From assembly GCA_016721845.1 (NCBI GenBank), contig JADKHK010000013.1, positions 434,001 to 498,000 on the forward strand: a stretch of DNA of 64,000 bases, in the 5' to 3' direction. Both the position numbers and the translations under genes were made by a program. The stretch comes from Lysobacterales bacterium (GTDB lineage Bacteria; Pseudomonadota; Gammaproteobacteria; Xanthomonadales; Ahniellaceae). Positions 41,461-48,786 of the stretch are shown one piece after another; position 1 is the stretch's first letter, and every line of letters starts with the position of its first letter. Below the pieces are notes generated by a model that ran no database searches, was not told where the DNA came from, and worked only from the letters and a program-made list of their open reading frames with translations.

Positions 41461-41868
41461 TCAGGTGTCCGCGGGCAGCGTGTAGTCCAGCGTGTAGAAG
41501 TGTGCGCCGCCGGATTCGATCCGGATGTCCATGTGGCCGCGGATGCCGACCAGTTCGCCGCGGCCGGAATCGGGAACGAGGTCGATGCGCAGGACTTTCT
41601 CGCCGCGGTCCATCAGGCCGAAATGCTGGGCCGCAAAGCTGCCGTCGCGCCCGTGCAGCGTGCCGGTGATGCGCTCGATCGCGACATACCCGGCCGAGCC
41701 CTTCTCGTCGCCGTGCAAGGCCAGCATCTGCCCGACACTCGTCGCCTCCAGATCGCCGCGATAGCGCTTGTCCAAGGCCATCCGCCCCAGGGCCACCGCC
41801 TCGCTGCCGCCATCCGAGGGCAAGGGGTTCATCTTCACTTCGAATGGGCCTTCGGCGTGGTGGGGCAT
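41461..41868 (-). CDS. DUF3224 domain protein
   Basis: This 135-residue cytoplasmic protein matches DUF3224, a small beta-barrel family of unknown function. Family traits are the N-terminal GPFEVKMNPLP, RMALDKRYRGDLEATSVGQM, GYVAIERITGTLHGRDGSF and the C-terminal HFYTLDYTLP. No signal peptide or membrane segment is seen. It lies downstream of hicA on the same strand, 12 bases apart. Confidence 0.85.
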   Translation of the reverse strand: MPHHAEGPFEVKMNPLPSDGGSEAVALGRMALDKRYRGDLEATSVGQMLALHGDEKGSAGYVAIERITGTLHGRDGSFAAQHFGLMDRGEKVLRIDLVPDSGRGELVGIRGHMDIRIESGGAHFYTLDYTLPADT

Positions 41869-41880
41869 GATGTCTCCGCG

Positions 41881-42120
41881 TCAATCGAACAATGTTGCGA
41901 CCAAGGTCGCGCGTTCCATTCCGAACGCGATTTCGACATCTTGGAGAATTGCCGCCAAGGTGCCGACCCTCAGCGGGCGATGGTTTGGTATCGTGATGGC
42001 ATGGACGGGACCGCTGCAGTGCAAGCGGACGTGGCTTCCCGTTTGTCGTACGACGACGTAGCCGATGCGAGAGAGCGCCTTGATCAAATCGTCGGCATCG
42101 AGATTGCGCGGCAGCTTCAT
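41881..42120 (-). CDS. hicA: HicA-type mRNA interferase toxin
   Basis: HicA toxins are small double-stranded-RNA-binding-fold proteins that cleave mRNA. The 79-residue protein shows the HicA pattern: LIKALSRIGYVVVRQTGSHV, with the catalytic histidine in GSHVRL, then HAITIPNHRPLRVGTLAAIL. It follows hicB with a 4-base overlap, so the antitoxin is made first. The pair is downstream of a tRNA-Leu gene. Confidence 0.85.
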   Translation of the reverse strand: MKLPRNLDADDLIKALSRIGYVVVRQTGSHVRLHCSGPVHAITIPNHRPLRVGTLAAILQDVEIAFGMERATLVATLFD

Positions 42121-42323
42121 GCGGCCAGCACTTCATCCCGCACGTAATGAAGTCGAATGACGCTCGGCCGTTCGTCCGATTCGAAATGACAGCGAACTGC
42201 ATCGCGCACATGGCTACGCAAAGCCTCAAGCGTGTCGCCATCGGTGAAGATGGAATGGCCCAGTGCACGGGCGGTGAATCCACCTTCGGGTGCGTCTTCG
42301 ATCAGGAAAACGATTTCGCTCAT
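42117..42323 (-). CDS. hicB: HicB-like antitoxin, short form
   Basis: This 68-residue protein precedes hicA and has the HicB-type pseudo-RNase H fold: IVFLIEDAPEGGFTARALGH, then DGDTLEALRSHVRDAVRCHF. It lacks a C-terminal DNA-binding domain, so it may neutralise HicA without acting as a full repressor. ATG 42323 is chosen. No Shine-Dalgarno is seen, and a TAGAAT box sits 7 bases before the ATG, as for a leaderless mRNA. Confidence 0.82.
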   Translation of the reverse strand: MSEIVFLIEDAPEGGFTARALGHSIFTDGDTLEALRSHVRDAVRCHFESDERPSVIRLHYVRDEVLAA

Positions 42324-42330
42324 GCGTGGG

Positions 42331-42336
42331 ATTCTA
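42331..42336 (-). promoter_or_regulatory. Candidate -10 box of hicBA (leaderless)
   Basis: On the reverse strand TAGAAT (5 of 6 matches to TATAAT) is followed by 7 bases and then the hicB ATG. Transcription would begin at or next to the start codon. No clear -35 is seen, because a terminator occupies the space. Confidence 0.3.
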
Positions 42337-42350
42337 CGCTGGCGGCCAAC

Positions 42351-42373
42351 AAAAAACCCGCTCGCGCGGGTTT
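42351..42373 (-). terminator. Intrinsic terminator after tRNA-Leu
   Basis: A perfect 8-bp stem (AAACCCGC, 42354-42361, with GCGGGTTT, 42366-42373) and a four-base loop lead, on the reverse strand, into a run of T residues. It would end the tRNA-Leu transcript. Confidence 0.85.
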
Positions 42374-42381
42374 GATGAACC

Positions 42382-42468
42382 TGGTGCCGGTGGAGGGACT
42401 CGAACCCACACTGTGTCACCACAAACGGATTTTGAGTCCGCCGCGTCTACCAATTCCGCCACACCGGC
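42382..42468 (-). tRNA. tRNA-Leu (anticodon CAA)
   Basis: Reverse-strand cloverleaf of 87 bases with encoded CCA. The acceptor stem is GCCGGTG with CACCGGC. The anticodon loop CTCAAAA gives CAA, read as UUG. The T-arm has GGTTCGAGTCC, and a long variable arm marks a class II tRNA. It lies 53 bases downstream of the metX-family gene. Confidence 0.95.
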
Positions 42469-42521
42469 CGTGCAGGGGCGCGCATCATAGCGGGCGCGCC
42501 GGAGATGCGGAAGTCGTGGCT

Positions 42522-43610
42522 TCAGAGCGAGTTGAGGAAGTCGCCGACCGGCGGGGCGAAGCGTTCGAAGTCGACCAGGAACGAGTCATGGCCCTGGATG
42601 CTCGGCAGCGCGTGATATTCGACGATGGCGCCGGCGTGGCGCAGGCCTTCGGCGATTTCGCGCTGCTGCTCGATCGGGAACAGGATGTCGGTGGTGACGC
42701 CGATGACCAGCGCGCGCTTGGCTTTCGTGCCCGCGAGTGCGATGTCGACGGCGCCGCCGTGATCGGCGAGATCGAACCAGTCCATCGCCCGCGACAGATA
42801 GAGATAGCTGTTCGGATCGAAGCTGCCGACGAAGCGGTCGGCGTGCGCGTCGAGATAGGCCTCGACCTCGAATTCGCGTTCGAACGGGCGCGGGTCCGGC
42901 GCGTTCATGCGCTTGCGACCGAAACGGCTGCGCCATTCCTGCGGCGAACGATACGTGACCATGCCGAGTTTGCGGGCGATGCGGAACCCGTTCTCGGGCC
43001 AGGCATCGGCGCTGTAGTTGCCGTCTTTCCAGAGCGGATCGCGGCGAATGGCTTCGCGCTGCACCGAGCGGATCGCGGTCGCGAACGGCAGCGAGTGCGG
43101 CGCGGTCGAGATCAGCACCAGGTTCGATGCGAACCCCGGGAACATCACCGCGAACGCGAGCGTGGTCATGCCGCCCATCGACGGGCCGATCAGTGCACGC
43201 AGGTGCGTGACCCCGAGCGCGTCGAGCACGTGCCTGGACGACGCGGCGATGTCTTCGAGCGTCAGCTCCGGGAAGTTCAGTCGATAGGGCAGGCCGGTGG
43301 CGGGGTCGATCGACGCCGCACCGGTCGAGCCCTTGCAGCTGCCGAGCGAATTCACGCAGATCACGAAATGGCGCGAGGTATCGATGGCCTTGCCGGGACC
43401 GATCATGGCCTCCCACCAGCCCGGGGTCGGATCGGCGGCGCAGGACGCGGCGTGCGCGCCTGGGGACAGGCCAGTCAGGATCAGCACGGCATTGCCGCGA
43501 TCGGCGGCGAGTTCGCCCCAGGTTTCGTAGGCCAGACGCGCGCCGACCAGTTGGCCGCCGCGGCGCAGGACGTAGGGCGAGGGCAGATCGATGGTGCGGG
43601 TAGCGCTCAT
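42522..43610 (-). CDS. metX: MetX-family acyltransferase, probably serine (or homoserine) O-succinyltransferase
   Basis: This alpha/beta-hydrolase-fold enzyme acylates the hydroxyl of serine or homoserine for cysteine or methionine synthesis. The nucleophile is Ser in LIGPSMGGMTTLAF, and the Asp and His lie in IGVTTDILFPIEQQ and IQGHDSFLVD. ICVNSLGSCKGSTGAASI is the oxyanion region. In Xanthomonadales, similar MetX proteins were shown to be L-serine O-succinyltransferases, so succinyl transfer to serine is likely, but substrate choice cannot be read directly. Length is 362 residues. A tRNA-Leu gene follows on the same strand. Confidence 0.88.
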   Translation of the reverse strand: MSATRTIDLPSPYVLRRGGQLVGARLAYETWGELAADRGNAVLILTGLSPGAHAASCAADPTPGWWEAMIGPGKAIDTSRHFVICVNSLGSCKGSTGAASIDPATGLPYRLNFPELTLEDIAASSRHVLDALGVTHLRALIGPSMGGMTTLAFAVMFPGFASNLVLISTAPHSLPFATAIRSVQREAIRRDPLWKDGNYSADAWPENGFRIARKLGMVTYRSPQEWRSRFGRKRMNAPDPRPFEREFEVEAYLDAHADRFVGSFDPNSYLYLSRAMDWFDLADHGGAVDIALAGTKAKRALVIGVTTDILFPIEQQREIAEGLRHAGAIVEYHALPSIQGHDSFLVDFERFAPPVGDFLNSL

Positions 43611-43684
43611 GCGAGTCGGGGCGACGAAAGGTGTCGCAGCTTAGCCGCAGCGCGCGCCGCGGCCAATGCAGTCAAAATCGCGCG

Positions 43685-44347
43685 ATGGACGGCAATTCAC
43701 CCGAGATCGTCAGCCGGCAGCACGCGCCGCACGCGCGCCTCGAACAGGTCGTGCAGCGCCATCGCGACCACGTCTGGCGGGCGCCTCTGCACGCCCCGAC
43801 CGAGTCGCAGTTCGCGCGTTGGCACAAGGGTGTTGATGTTGCCCGGCCGCTGGTCGTGGATCTCGGTTGCGGTCATGGCGACAGCACGCTGTTGCTGGCC
43901 GAACACCACGTCGAGGCGACCGTATTGGGCGTCGACCAGTCCGCGCATCGTCTGGCGCGGCTGGCGCCGACCGGTTACGCGATGCACGGTCGCGCAACCC
44001 TGATGCGCGCCGAGGCCGCCACCGTGCTGCGATTGCTGGCCGCCGCGCAGACGCCGATCGATGTCCTCTACCTGTTGTATCCGAACCCCTGGCCGAAGCC
44101 CGAACACCTGCAGCGACGCTGGCACGGGCATCCGGTGTTCCCGCTGCTGCTCGCGAACGCCCGCCGGATCGTGTTGCGGACGAACTGGCGCCTCTACGCG
44201 GACGAGTTCGCGCAGGCGGCGCGCCTGCTCGGCCGAGTTGCGGAGGTTCGGGCATTGGCGGACGAGGTCGAGGTGCTGACGCCGTTTGAACGCAAGTACC
44301 GAGCCTCCGGCCATGTCTGCCACGAGCTGCTCGTCGCCGGAGCCTGA
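43685..44347 (+). CDS. TrmB-like SAM-dependent methyltransferase
   Basis: This 220-residue protein has the SAM-binding motif VVDLGCGHGDSTLLLAEHH and the TrmB-type motif LYPNPWPKPEHLQRRW, which in TrmB contacts tRNA for m7G46 formation. FERKYRASGHVCHELLV at the end resembles the TrmB TKYE.RF ending only loosely. It may be TrmB itself or a paralogue. It is divergent from the metX-family gene by 74 bases. A perfect palindrome overlaps its stop. Confidence 0.75.
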   Translation: MDGNSPEIVSRQHAPHARLEQVVQRHRDHVWRAPLHAPTESQFARWHKGVDVARPLVVDLGCGHGDSTLLLAEHHVEATVLGVDQSAHRLARLAPTGYAMHGRATLMRAEAATVLRLLAAAQTPIDVLYLLYPNPWPKPEHLQRRWHGHPVFPLLLANARRIVLRTNWRLYADEFAQAARLLGRVAEVRALADEVEVLTPFERKYRASGHVCHELLVAGA

Positions 44348-44358
44348 CAGCTGTCAGG
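44343..44358. promoter_or_regulatory. Perfect 16-bp palindrome upstream of the DUF418 gene
   Basis: CCTGACAGCTGTCAGG is a perfect palindrome that includes the TGA stop of the upstream methyltransferase gene. It lies about 97 bases before the DUF418 ATG and could be an operator for a dimeric repressor or a stem at the end of the first transcript. No T-tract follows. Confidence 0.35.
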
Positions 44359-44454
44359 GCTTGCCATGACGCATGGCACGGCGCATTTTCCCGGTCCACC
44401 GCTAGGCTCTCGTCACGCTGCGCAGACGGCGGACTTTCCCCGGGGACCTGGACC

Positions 44455-46161
44455 ATGACGCAAGAATTGAACGCGGCGACCGATGACGCGAGTGATCAGG
44501 CCGTGCCTGTCGCTGCAGTGGAACTGGCACCAGTCGCCGAATCGCAGCGCATCGACGTGCTGGACGTGCTGCGCGGCTTCGCGCTGATCGGCATCCTGAT
44601 GATGAACATCGAGTGGTTCAACCGCTCGATCGCGGTGCTCACCGCGCCCGACCTCGGGTTGCGCGACTTCGACCATGCCGCCGGATTCCTGGTCAAGGTG
44701 TTCGTCGAAGGCAAGTTCTACAAGCTGTTCTCGCTGCTGTTCGGCATGGGCTTCGCGGTGATGCTGCTGCGCGCCGAGGAAGCCGGACGGCCGTTCATCG
44801 CCTGGTTCGCTCGGCGTGCCGGCGTGCTGCTGTTGATCGGTCTGGCGCACAGCGTGTTCCTGTGGACCGGCGACATCCTGCATGACTATGCGATCGGCGC
44901 CTTCCTGTTGCTTGCCGTGGTCTGGCTGCGGCGCGGCGGCGTGGCCAGCGCGAAGCTGCCGGTCTCGATCATCGCCATTGCCGGCAGCGTGCATGCCCTC
45001 GTCGCGATGGATAACCATGTGCTCATCGGCTACGCCGTGCTGGCGGCGGTCGTCGCGTTCGCGTTGTGGCTGCGCGGCAAGGACCGCTGGCGTTTCCTGC
45101 GCAATCCGCAATGGTTGCTGCGCATCGCCATCGGCATGTCGCTGTTCCCGATCCTGATGATGTCGGCCGCCGGCATTGTCGAAGGCGTTCGCCGCGATCC
45201 GGTCGACATGCAGGAACGCTTCGACAAGAGCGAGGCCAAGCGTGCCGAGCTGACCAAGGCCTGGCCGAAACGCGAAGCCGAGGCAATGGTCGAGGCGCGC
45301 AAGATCGCGCCCGGTGATTTCGGCGACCTGGACGATGGCGAGGACGACAAGGCCGAGAAGGCCGACAAAGCCAAGAAGACCGAGAAGGGCGACAAGGTCG
45401 AGAAGCAGGCCAAGGCGAAAGCCGAGAAGGACGACGAAGACAAGTTGCCCGCGGAAAACTGGTTCGCGCGACGCGAGAACAGGGTCAAAGCCGAGTTCTG
45501 GGAGCAGCAGGCGATGACCAGCAAGAGCTATTGGGTCGCGACCAAGTTCCGCGCCGGCGAGACCCTGAACGGCATGGGCGGTGCGCCGTTCTTCGCGCTG
45601 TTCCTGCTGTTGCCGATCTTCATGCTCGGCTGGTGGCTGGTCGAGACCGGCAAAATGCGCAATCCGGAGCAGCATCTGCTGTTGTTCCGGACCATGGCCT
45701 GGGTCGGCTGGCCGTTCGGTCTGGCGTTCGCAATGACCTCGAGCATCCTGCTGTATCACCCGGCCTGGATCGAGGCGCGCGGGCCGGACATGGTGACGGG
45801 TCTGCTGGGCTGGTGCGGCCAGGTGCTGCTCTGTGCGGCCTATGTCGCGAGCTTTGTGCTGCTGCTGCGCAAGCGCTTGTTCAAGCGGATGCTGGGTTGG
45901 CTGGCGCCGCTCGGCCGCATGGCGCTGACCAACTACCTGACCCATTCGCTGGTGTTCTCGACCCTGTTCTATGGTTATGGCGCCGGCTGGTTCGGGCATG
46001 TGCCGCGCTTCCAGCAAATGGGTCTGGTGGCCGCGATGATCATCTCGCAGGCGATTTTCTCGCGGATCTGGCTCGCGTACTTCAACTACGGCCCGATGGA
46101 ATGGCTATGGCGTTCCGCGACCTACCTGAAGTGGCAGCCGTTGCGTCGCGCAGCGACCTGA
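44455..46161 (+). CDS. DUF418 family membrane protein with charged insert
   Basis: This 568-residue inner-membrane protein has around ten membrane segments. Recognised family features are RIDVLDVLRGFALIGILMMN near the N-terminus, FYKLFSLLFGMGFAVML, and the C-terminal GRMALTNYLTHSLVFSTLFY. A highly charged, disordered-looking Asp/Glu/Lys-rich stretch (DDGEDDKAEKADKAKK and onward, about residues 289-332; 45319-45450) interrupts the usual fold in a loop. The function is unknown; transport or signalling has been suggested for DUF418. It meets the PhoQ-like gene with a one-base gap. Confidence 0.85.
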   Translation: MTQELNAATDDASDQAVPVAAVELAPVAESQRIDVLDVLRGFALIGILMMNIEWFNRSIAVLTAPDLGLRDFDHAAGFLVKVFVEGKFYKLFSLLFGMGFAVMLLRAEEAGRPFIAWFARRAGVLLLIGLAHSVFLWTGDILHDYAIGAFLLLAVVWLRRGGVASAKLPVSIIAIAGSVHALVAMDNHVLIGYAVLAAVVAFALWLRGKDRWRFLRNPQWLLRIAIGMSLFPILMMSAAGIVEGVRRDPVDMQERFDKSEAKRAELTKAWPKREAEAMVEARKIAPGDFGDLDDGEDDKAEKADKAKKTEKGDKVEKQAKAKAEKDDEDKLPAENWFARRENRVKAEFWEQQAMTSKSYWVATKFRAGETLNGMGGAPFFALFLLLPIFMLGWWLVETGKMRNPEQHLLLFRTMAWVGWPFGLAFAMTSSILLYHPAWIEARGPDMVTGLLGWCGQVLLCAAYVASFVLLLRKRLFKRMLGWLAPLGRMALTNYLTHSLVFSTLFYGYGAGWFGHVPRFQQMGLVAAMIISQAIFSRIWLAYFNYGPMEWLWRSATYLKWQPLRRAAT

Positions 46162-46162
46162 A

Positions 46163-47533
46163 TCAGCGCGTCGCCTCGAAGCGGACGTGGAAGCGGGCGC
46201 CGCCGAGCTCCGGCGAGCGCTCGACCGCAAGGTGACCGCGGTAGCTCTTGACGATGTCCTGCACGATCGACAGGCCGATGCCATGGCCCTGGACGCGTTC
46301 GTCGCCGCGTACGCCGCGCTTCAACAGGGTTTCGACCTTGTCATCGGGGATGCCGGGGCCGTCGTCGTCGACGCAGATGTCGAGACCGGGACGGCGCGTG
46401 CCGGCCGGGTTCAGGCGCACGACCTGCAAGACCACGCGCCCCTTCGCCCACTTGAACGCATTTTCGAGCAGGTTGCCGAGCAACTCCAGCAGGTCCCCGG
46501 TTTCGCCGTAGAAGCGGGCTTGTGCATCGATCTCGAATTCGCACAGGATCCCGCGCGCCGCGTAGACCTTCTCCAGTCCGGTGACGATCGCCTCGGCATG
46601 TTTCTCGATTTCGATCGGGGCCGAAAATGTCGCATGGCCCGAGGCTGCGGCGCGGGCCAGCTGATAGGCCACCAGATCATCCATGCGCTGCACCTGCTCG
46701 GCGATGGTCGTGCGCGTGTCGTCGCCGGCGCTGGTCGCGTCGAGCTGCCCGCGGATCACCGCCAGCGGCGTCTTCAAGCTGTGCGCAAGATCGCCCAGCG
46801 TATTGCGGTAGCGCGTGCGTTGCTCGCGTTCGTTGTTGATCACGTCATTGATGCTGGACGTCAGCGGCGACAGTTCGCGCGGGTAACGGTCCGGCAGGCT
46901 GTCGCGTTCGCCGCGCTCAACGCGGCCGAGATCATTGGCGACCTGGCGCAGCGGACGCAGGCTCCAGCGCAGCATCAACACCTGGACCAGCAGCAGCACC
47001 GCCGCGGCGCTGCCGAGGTGGAAGAACAGCGTGCGCCGGAAGACGTTGACCTGGCGCTTCAGCGCCGTTTCCGACTGCGCCACGAAGAAGGTCATCTTGA
47101 CCTCCTTGCCGCCACCGATCTCCCAGGCCACGCCTTGCGCATAGCGATAGACGCCGCCGATATTGGTCTCGATCGGGCCATCGAACTGGGTGCGTCCGGG
47201 TTCGAGCTGGATATCGAACGGGATCTGCCGGCCCAGCGTCGAGGTCGATCGCCAGTCGTAGTCCGGCCCGGTGACCCCGGCATACAAACCGGACTGGGGG
47301 CGTTCGAATTCGGGGTCCGGCGGCACTTCCGGCAAGATCAGCGTGCCCCGCACATTCATGTCGGAGCCGGCGATGTAGGACAGCACGTAGCTGCGCAGTC
47401 GTTCGCGGGTCGACTGCAAGGCACTTTTCGTGAACGCCTGTTCCAGCGCGTAGCCGGTCACGCCGAGGAAGGCGGCGAGCGCGAGGCTCGCCGCCCACAG
47501 CAGTCGCGTCTGCAAGGACAGGGCGCGACGCAT
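46163..47533 (-). CDS. Sensor histidine kinase, PhoQ-like
   Basis: This 456-residue kinase would respond to an envelope signal and phosphorylate the response regulator encoded just upstream. Two membrane segments (about residues 11-30 and 168-190) enclose a periplasmic sensor of roughly 140 residues. HAMP follows, then the His box LGDLAHSLKTPLAV (His251) and an HATPase_c domain with N (LGNLLENAFKWAK) and G boxes (DDDGPGIPDD; GHGIGLSIV). PhoQ-like identity rests on its pairing with a PhoP-like regulator; the signal is not known. 9 bases separate it from phoP. Confidence 0.85.
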   Translation of the reverse strand: MRRALSLQTRLLWAASLALAAFLGVTGYALEQAFTKSALQSTRERLRSYVLSYIAGSDMNVRGTLILPEVPPDPEFERPQSGLYAGVTGPDYDWRSTSTLGRQIPFDIQLEPGRTQFDGPIETNIGGVYRYAQGVAWEIGGGKEVKMTFFVAQSETALKRQVNVFRRTLFFHLGSAAAVLLLVQVLMLRWSLRPLRQVANDLGRVERGERDSLPDRYPRELSPLTSSINDVINNEREQRTRYRNTLGDLAHSLKTPLAVIRGQLDATSAGDDTRTTIAEQVQRMDDLVAYQLARAAASGHATFSAPIEIEKHAEAIVTGLEKVYAARGILCEFEIDAQARFYGETGDLLELLGNLLENAFKWAKGRVVLQVVRLNPAGTRRPGLDICVDDDGPGIPDDKVETLLKRGVRGDERVQGHGIGLSIVQDIVKSYRGHLAVERSPELGGARFHVRFEATR

Positions 47534-47542
47534 CGGTCGTGA

Positions 47543-48223
47543 TCAGTTCGTGCGCGGAATCGCGAAACGGTAGCCGCGGCCGCGAACGGTTTCGATCGGC
47601 TTCAGGCTGTTGTCGGGATCGAGCTTGCGGCGCAGGCGACCGATGAACACTTCCAGCACGTTCGAATCGCGGTCGAAATCCTGCTGGTAGATGTGCTCGG
47701 TCAGATCGGCCTTCGACACCAGTTCGCCGGCATGCAGCATCAGGTATTCGAGCACCTTGTATTCATAGGTCGTCAGTTCGACGCCGCTGCCGGCCACCGT
47801 CACCGTCTGGGCCGTGGTGTCGAGCACGACCGGGCCGCATTCGAGCTGCGGCTTGCTCCAGCCGGTCGCGCGACGCATCAGGGCGTTGATGCGTGCCAGC
47901 AATTCCTCGACGTGGAAGGGCTTGACCAGATAATCGTCGGCGCCAGTCTTCAGGCCCTCGACCTTGTCCTGCCAACTCGAGCGTGCGGTCAGGATCAGGA
48001 TCGGATATTTCTGGCCGAGGCCGCGCAGCTTCTGGATCAGCTCCAGGCCGGTCATCCGCGGCAAGCCGAGGTCGATGATGGCGACGTCGAAGGGCACTTC
48101 CTTGCCGAGGAACATCGCTTCCTCGCCATCGCAGGCGGTGTCGACCGCATAACCTTCGCGCTTGAGACGGGCGGCCAGGGTTTCGCGCAGGGGCGCTTCA
48201 TCTTCGACCAGCAGGATCCGCAT
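47543..48223 (-). CDS. OmpR-family response regulator, PhoP-like
   Basis: This 226-residue regulator has a receiver domain with phospho-acceptor Asp51 (VAIIDLGLPRMTG) and a C-terminal winged helix (VLEVFIGRLRRKLDPDNS; TVRGRGYRF). MRILLVEDEAPLRETL at the start matches PhoP/QseB-type proteins. It lies between a PepSY-like gene (abutting) and the sensor kinase gene (9 bases), giving a three-gene envelope-signalling operon. Targets cannot be read from the sequence. Confidence 0.9.
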   Translation of the reverse strand: MRILLVEDEAPLRETLAARLKREGYAVDTACDGEEAMFLGKEVPFDVAIIDLGLPRMTGLELIQKLRGLGQKYPILILTARSSWQDKVEGLKTGADDYLVKPFHVEELLARINALMRRATGWSKPQLECGPVVLDTTAQTVTVAGSGVELTTYEYKVLEYLMLHAGELVSKADLTEHIYQQDFDRDSNVLEVFIGRLRRKLDPDNSLKPIETVRGRGYRFAIPRTN

Positions 48224-48706
48224 TCACTGTTCTCCTTGTTGTTCGCGCGATTCGGGCGCGGCCGTGGGCTCGATGGGGGTCAATTGCACCACGCGCACGC
48301 GACCGCCCGGTGTGAGCAGCTTGACGCGGTAGACGTCGCGGCCTTCGTTGCGCAGGCGGTCGGCCGACAGCACCTTGCCGCCATGCGTGCGTTGCGCCTG
48401 CTCGATGGCCTGGTGCATGTCCCGACTGACTTCACGCGGCATCGGATACCGGTTGCGCAGGGCCTCGACACGCTGTGCGCGGGCATCGTAACGCGCCGGC
48501 GTCGCCGGGCGGACGATGACGGGTTCGGAAGGTCGATAGGCTTCGCGGTCGTAGCGTGATCGTGCCGGCCCCGGTGACGTCGCCGCGGGGGCTGGCTCCG
48601 ATTCCATCGCAGCGGTCGCGCGCGGCGACTGGTCCGCTTCCGCACGCGCCGCCATGACCGCGAATGCGGCCAGGCACACGAACAGAAGGGAACGGATGGC
48701 AGTCAT
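48224..48706 (-). CDS. PepSY-like secreted protein, first gene of the PhoPQ-like operon
   Basis: This 160-residue protein has a signal peptide (SLLFVCLAAFAVMAARA) and a Pro/Ala/Arg-rich mid-section. A C-terminal PepSY-like module follows: MHQAIEQAQRTHGGKVLSAD and DVYRVKLLTPGGRVRVVQL. PepSY proteins placed before PhoPQ-type genes are common in Xanthomonadales and pseudomonads; a role in modulating the sensor is possible but unproven. The stop directly precedes the phoP ATG with no gap. Confidence 0.75.
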   Translation of the reverse strand: MTAIRSLLFVCLAAFAVMAARAEADQSPRATAAMESEPAPAATSPGPARSRYDREAYRPSEPVIVRPATPARYDARAQRVEALRNRYPMPREVSRDMHQAIEQAQRTHGGKVLSADRLRNEGRDVYRVKLLTPGGRVRVVQLTPIEPTAAPESREQQGEQ

Positions 48707-48786
48707 GGCTCGATCATAGCCCCGGGCAAGGTGCCGGGAAACGCGGCCACGATGGTGCAGCGGCATTGAATCTCGGCTGAAGCGGA

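Noticed and set aside
41881..42468. A genomic island inserted at tRNA-Leu
   Set aside because: There is no integrase, no repeated tRNA end and no composition break; only the small hicBA pair is present.
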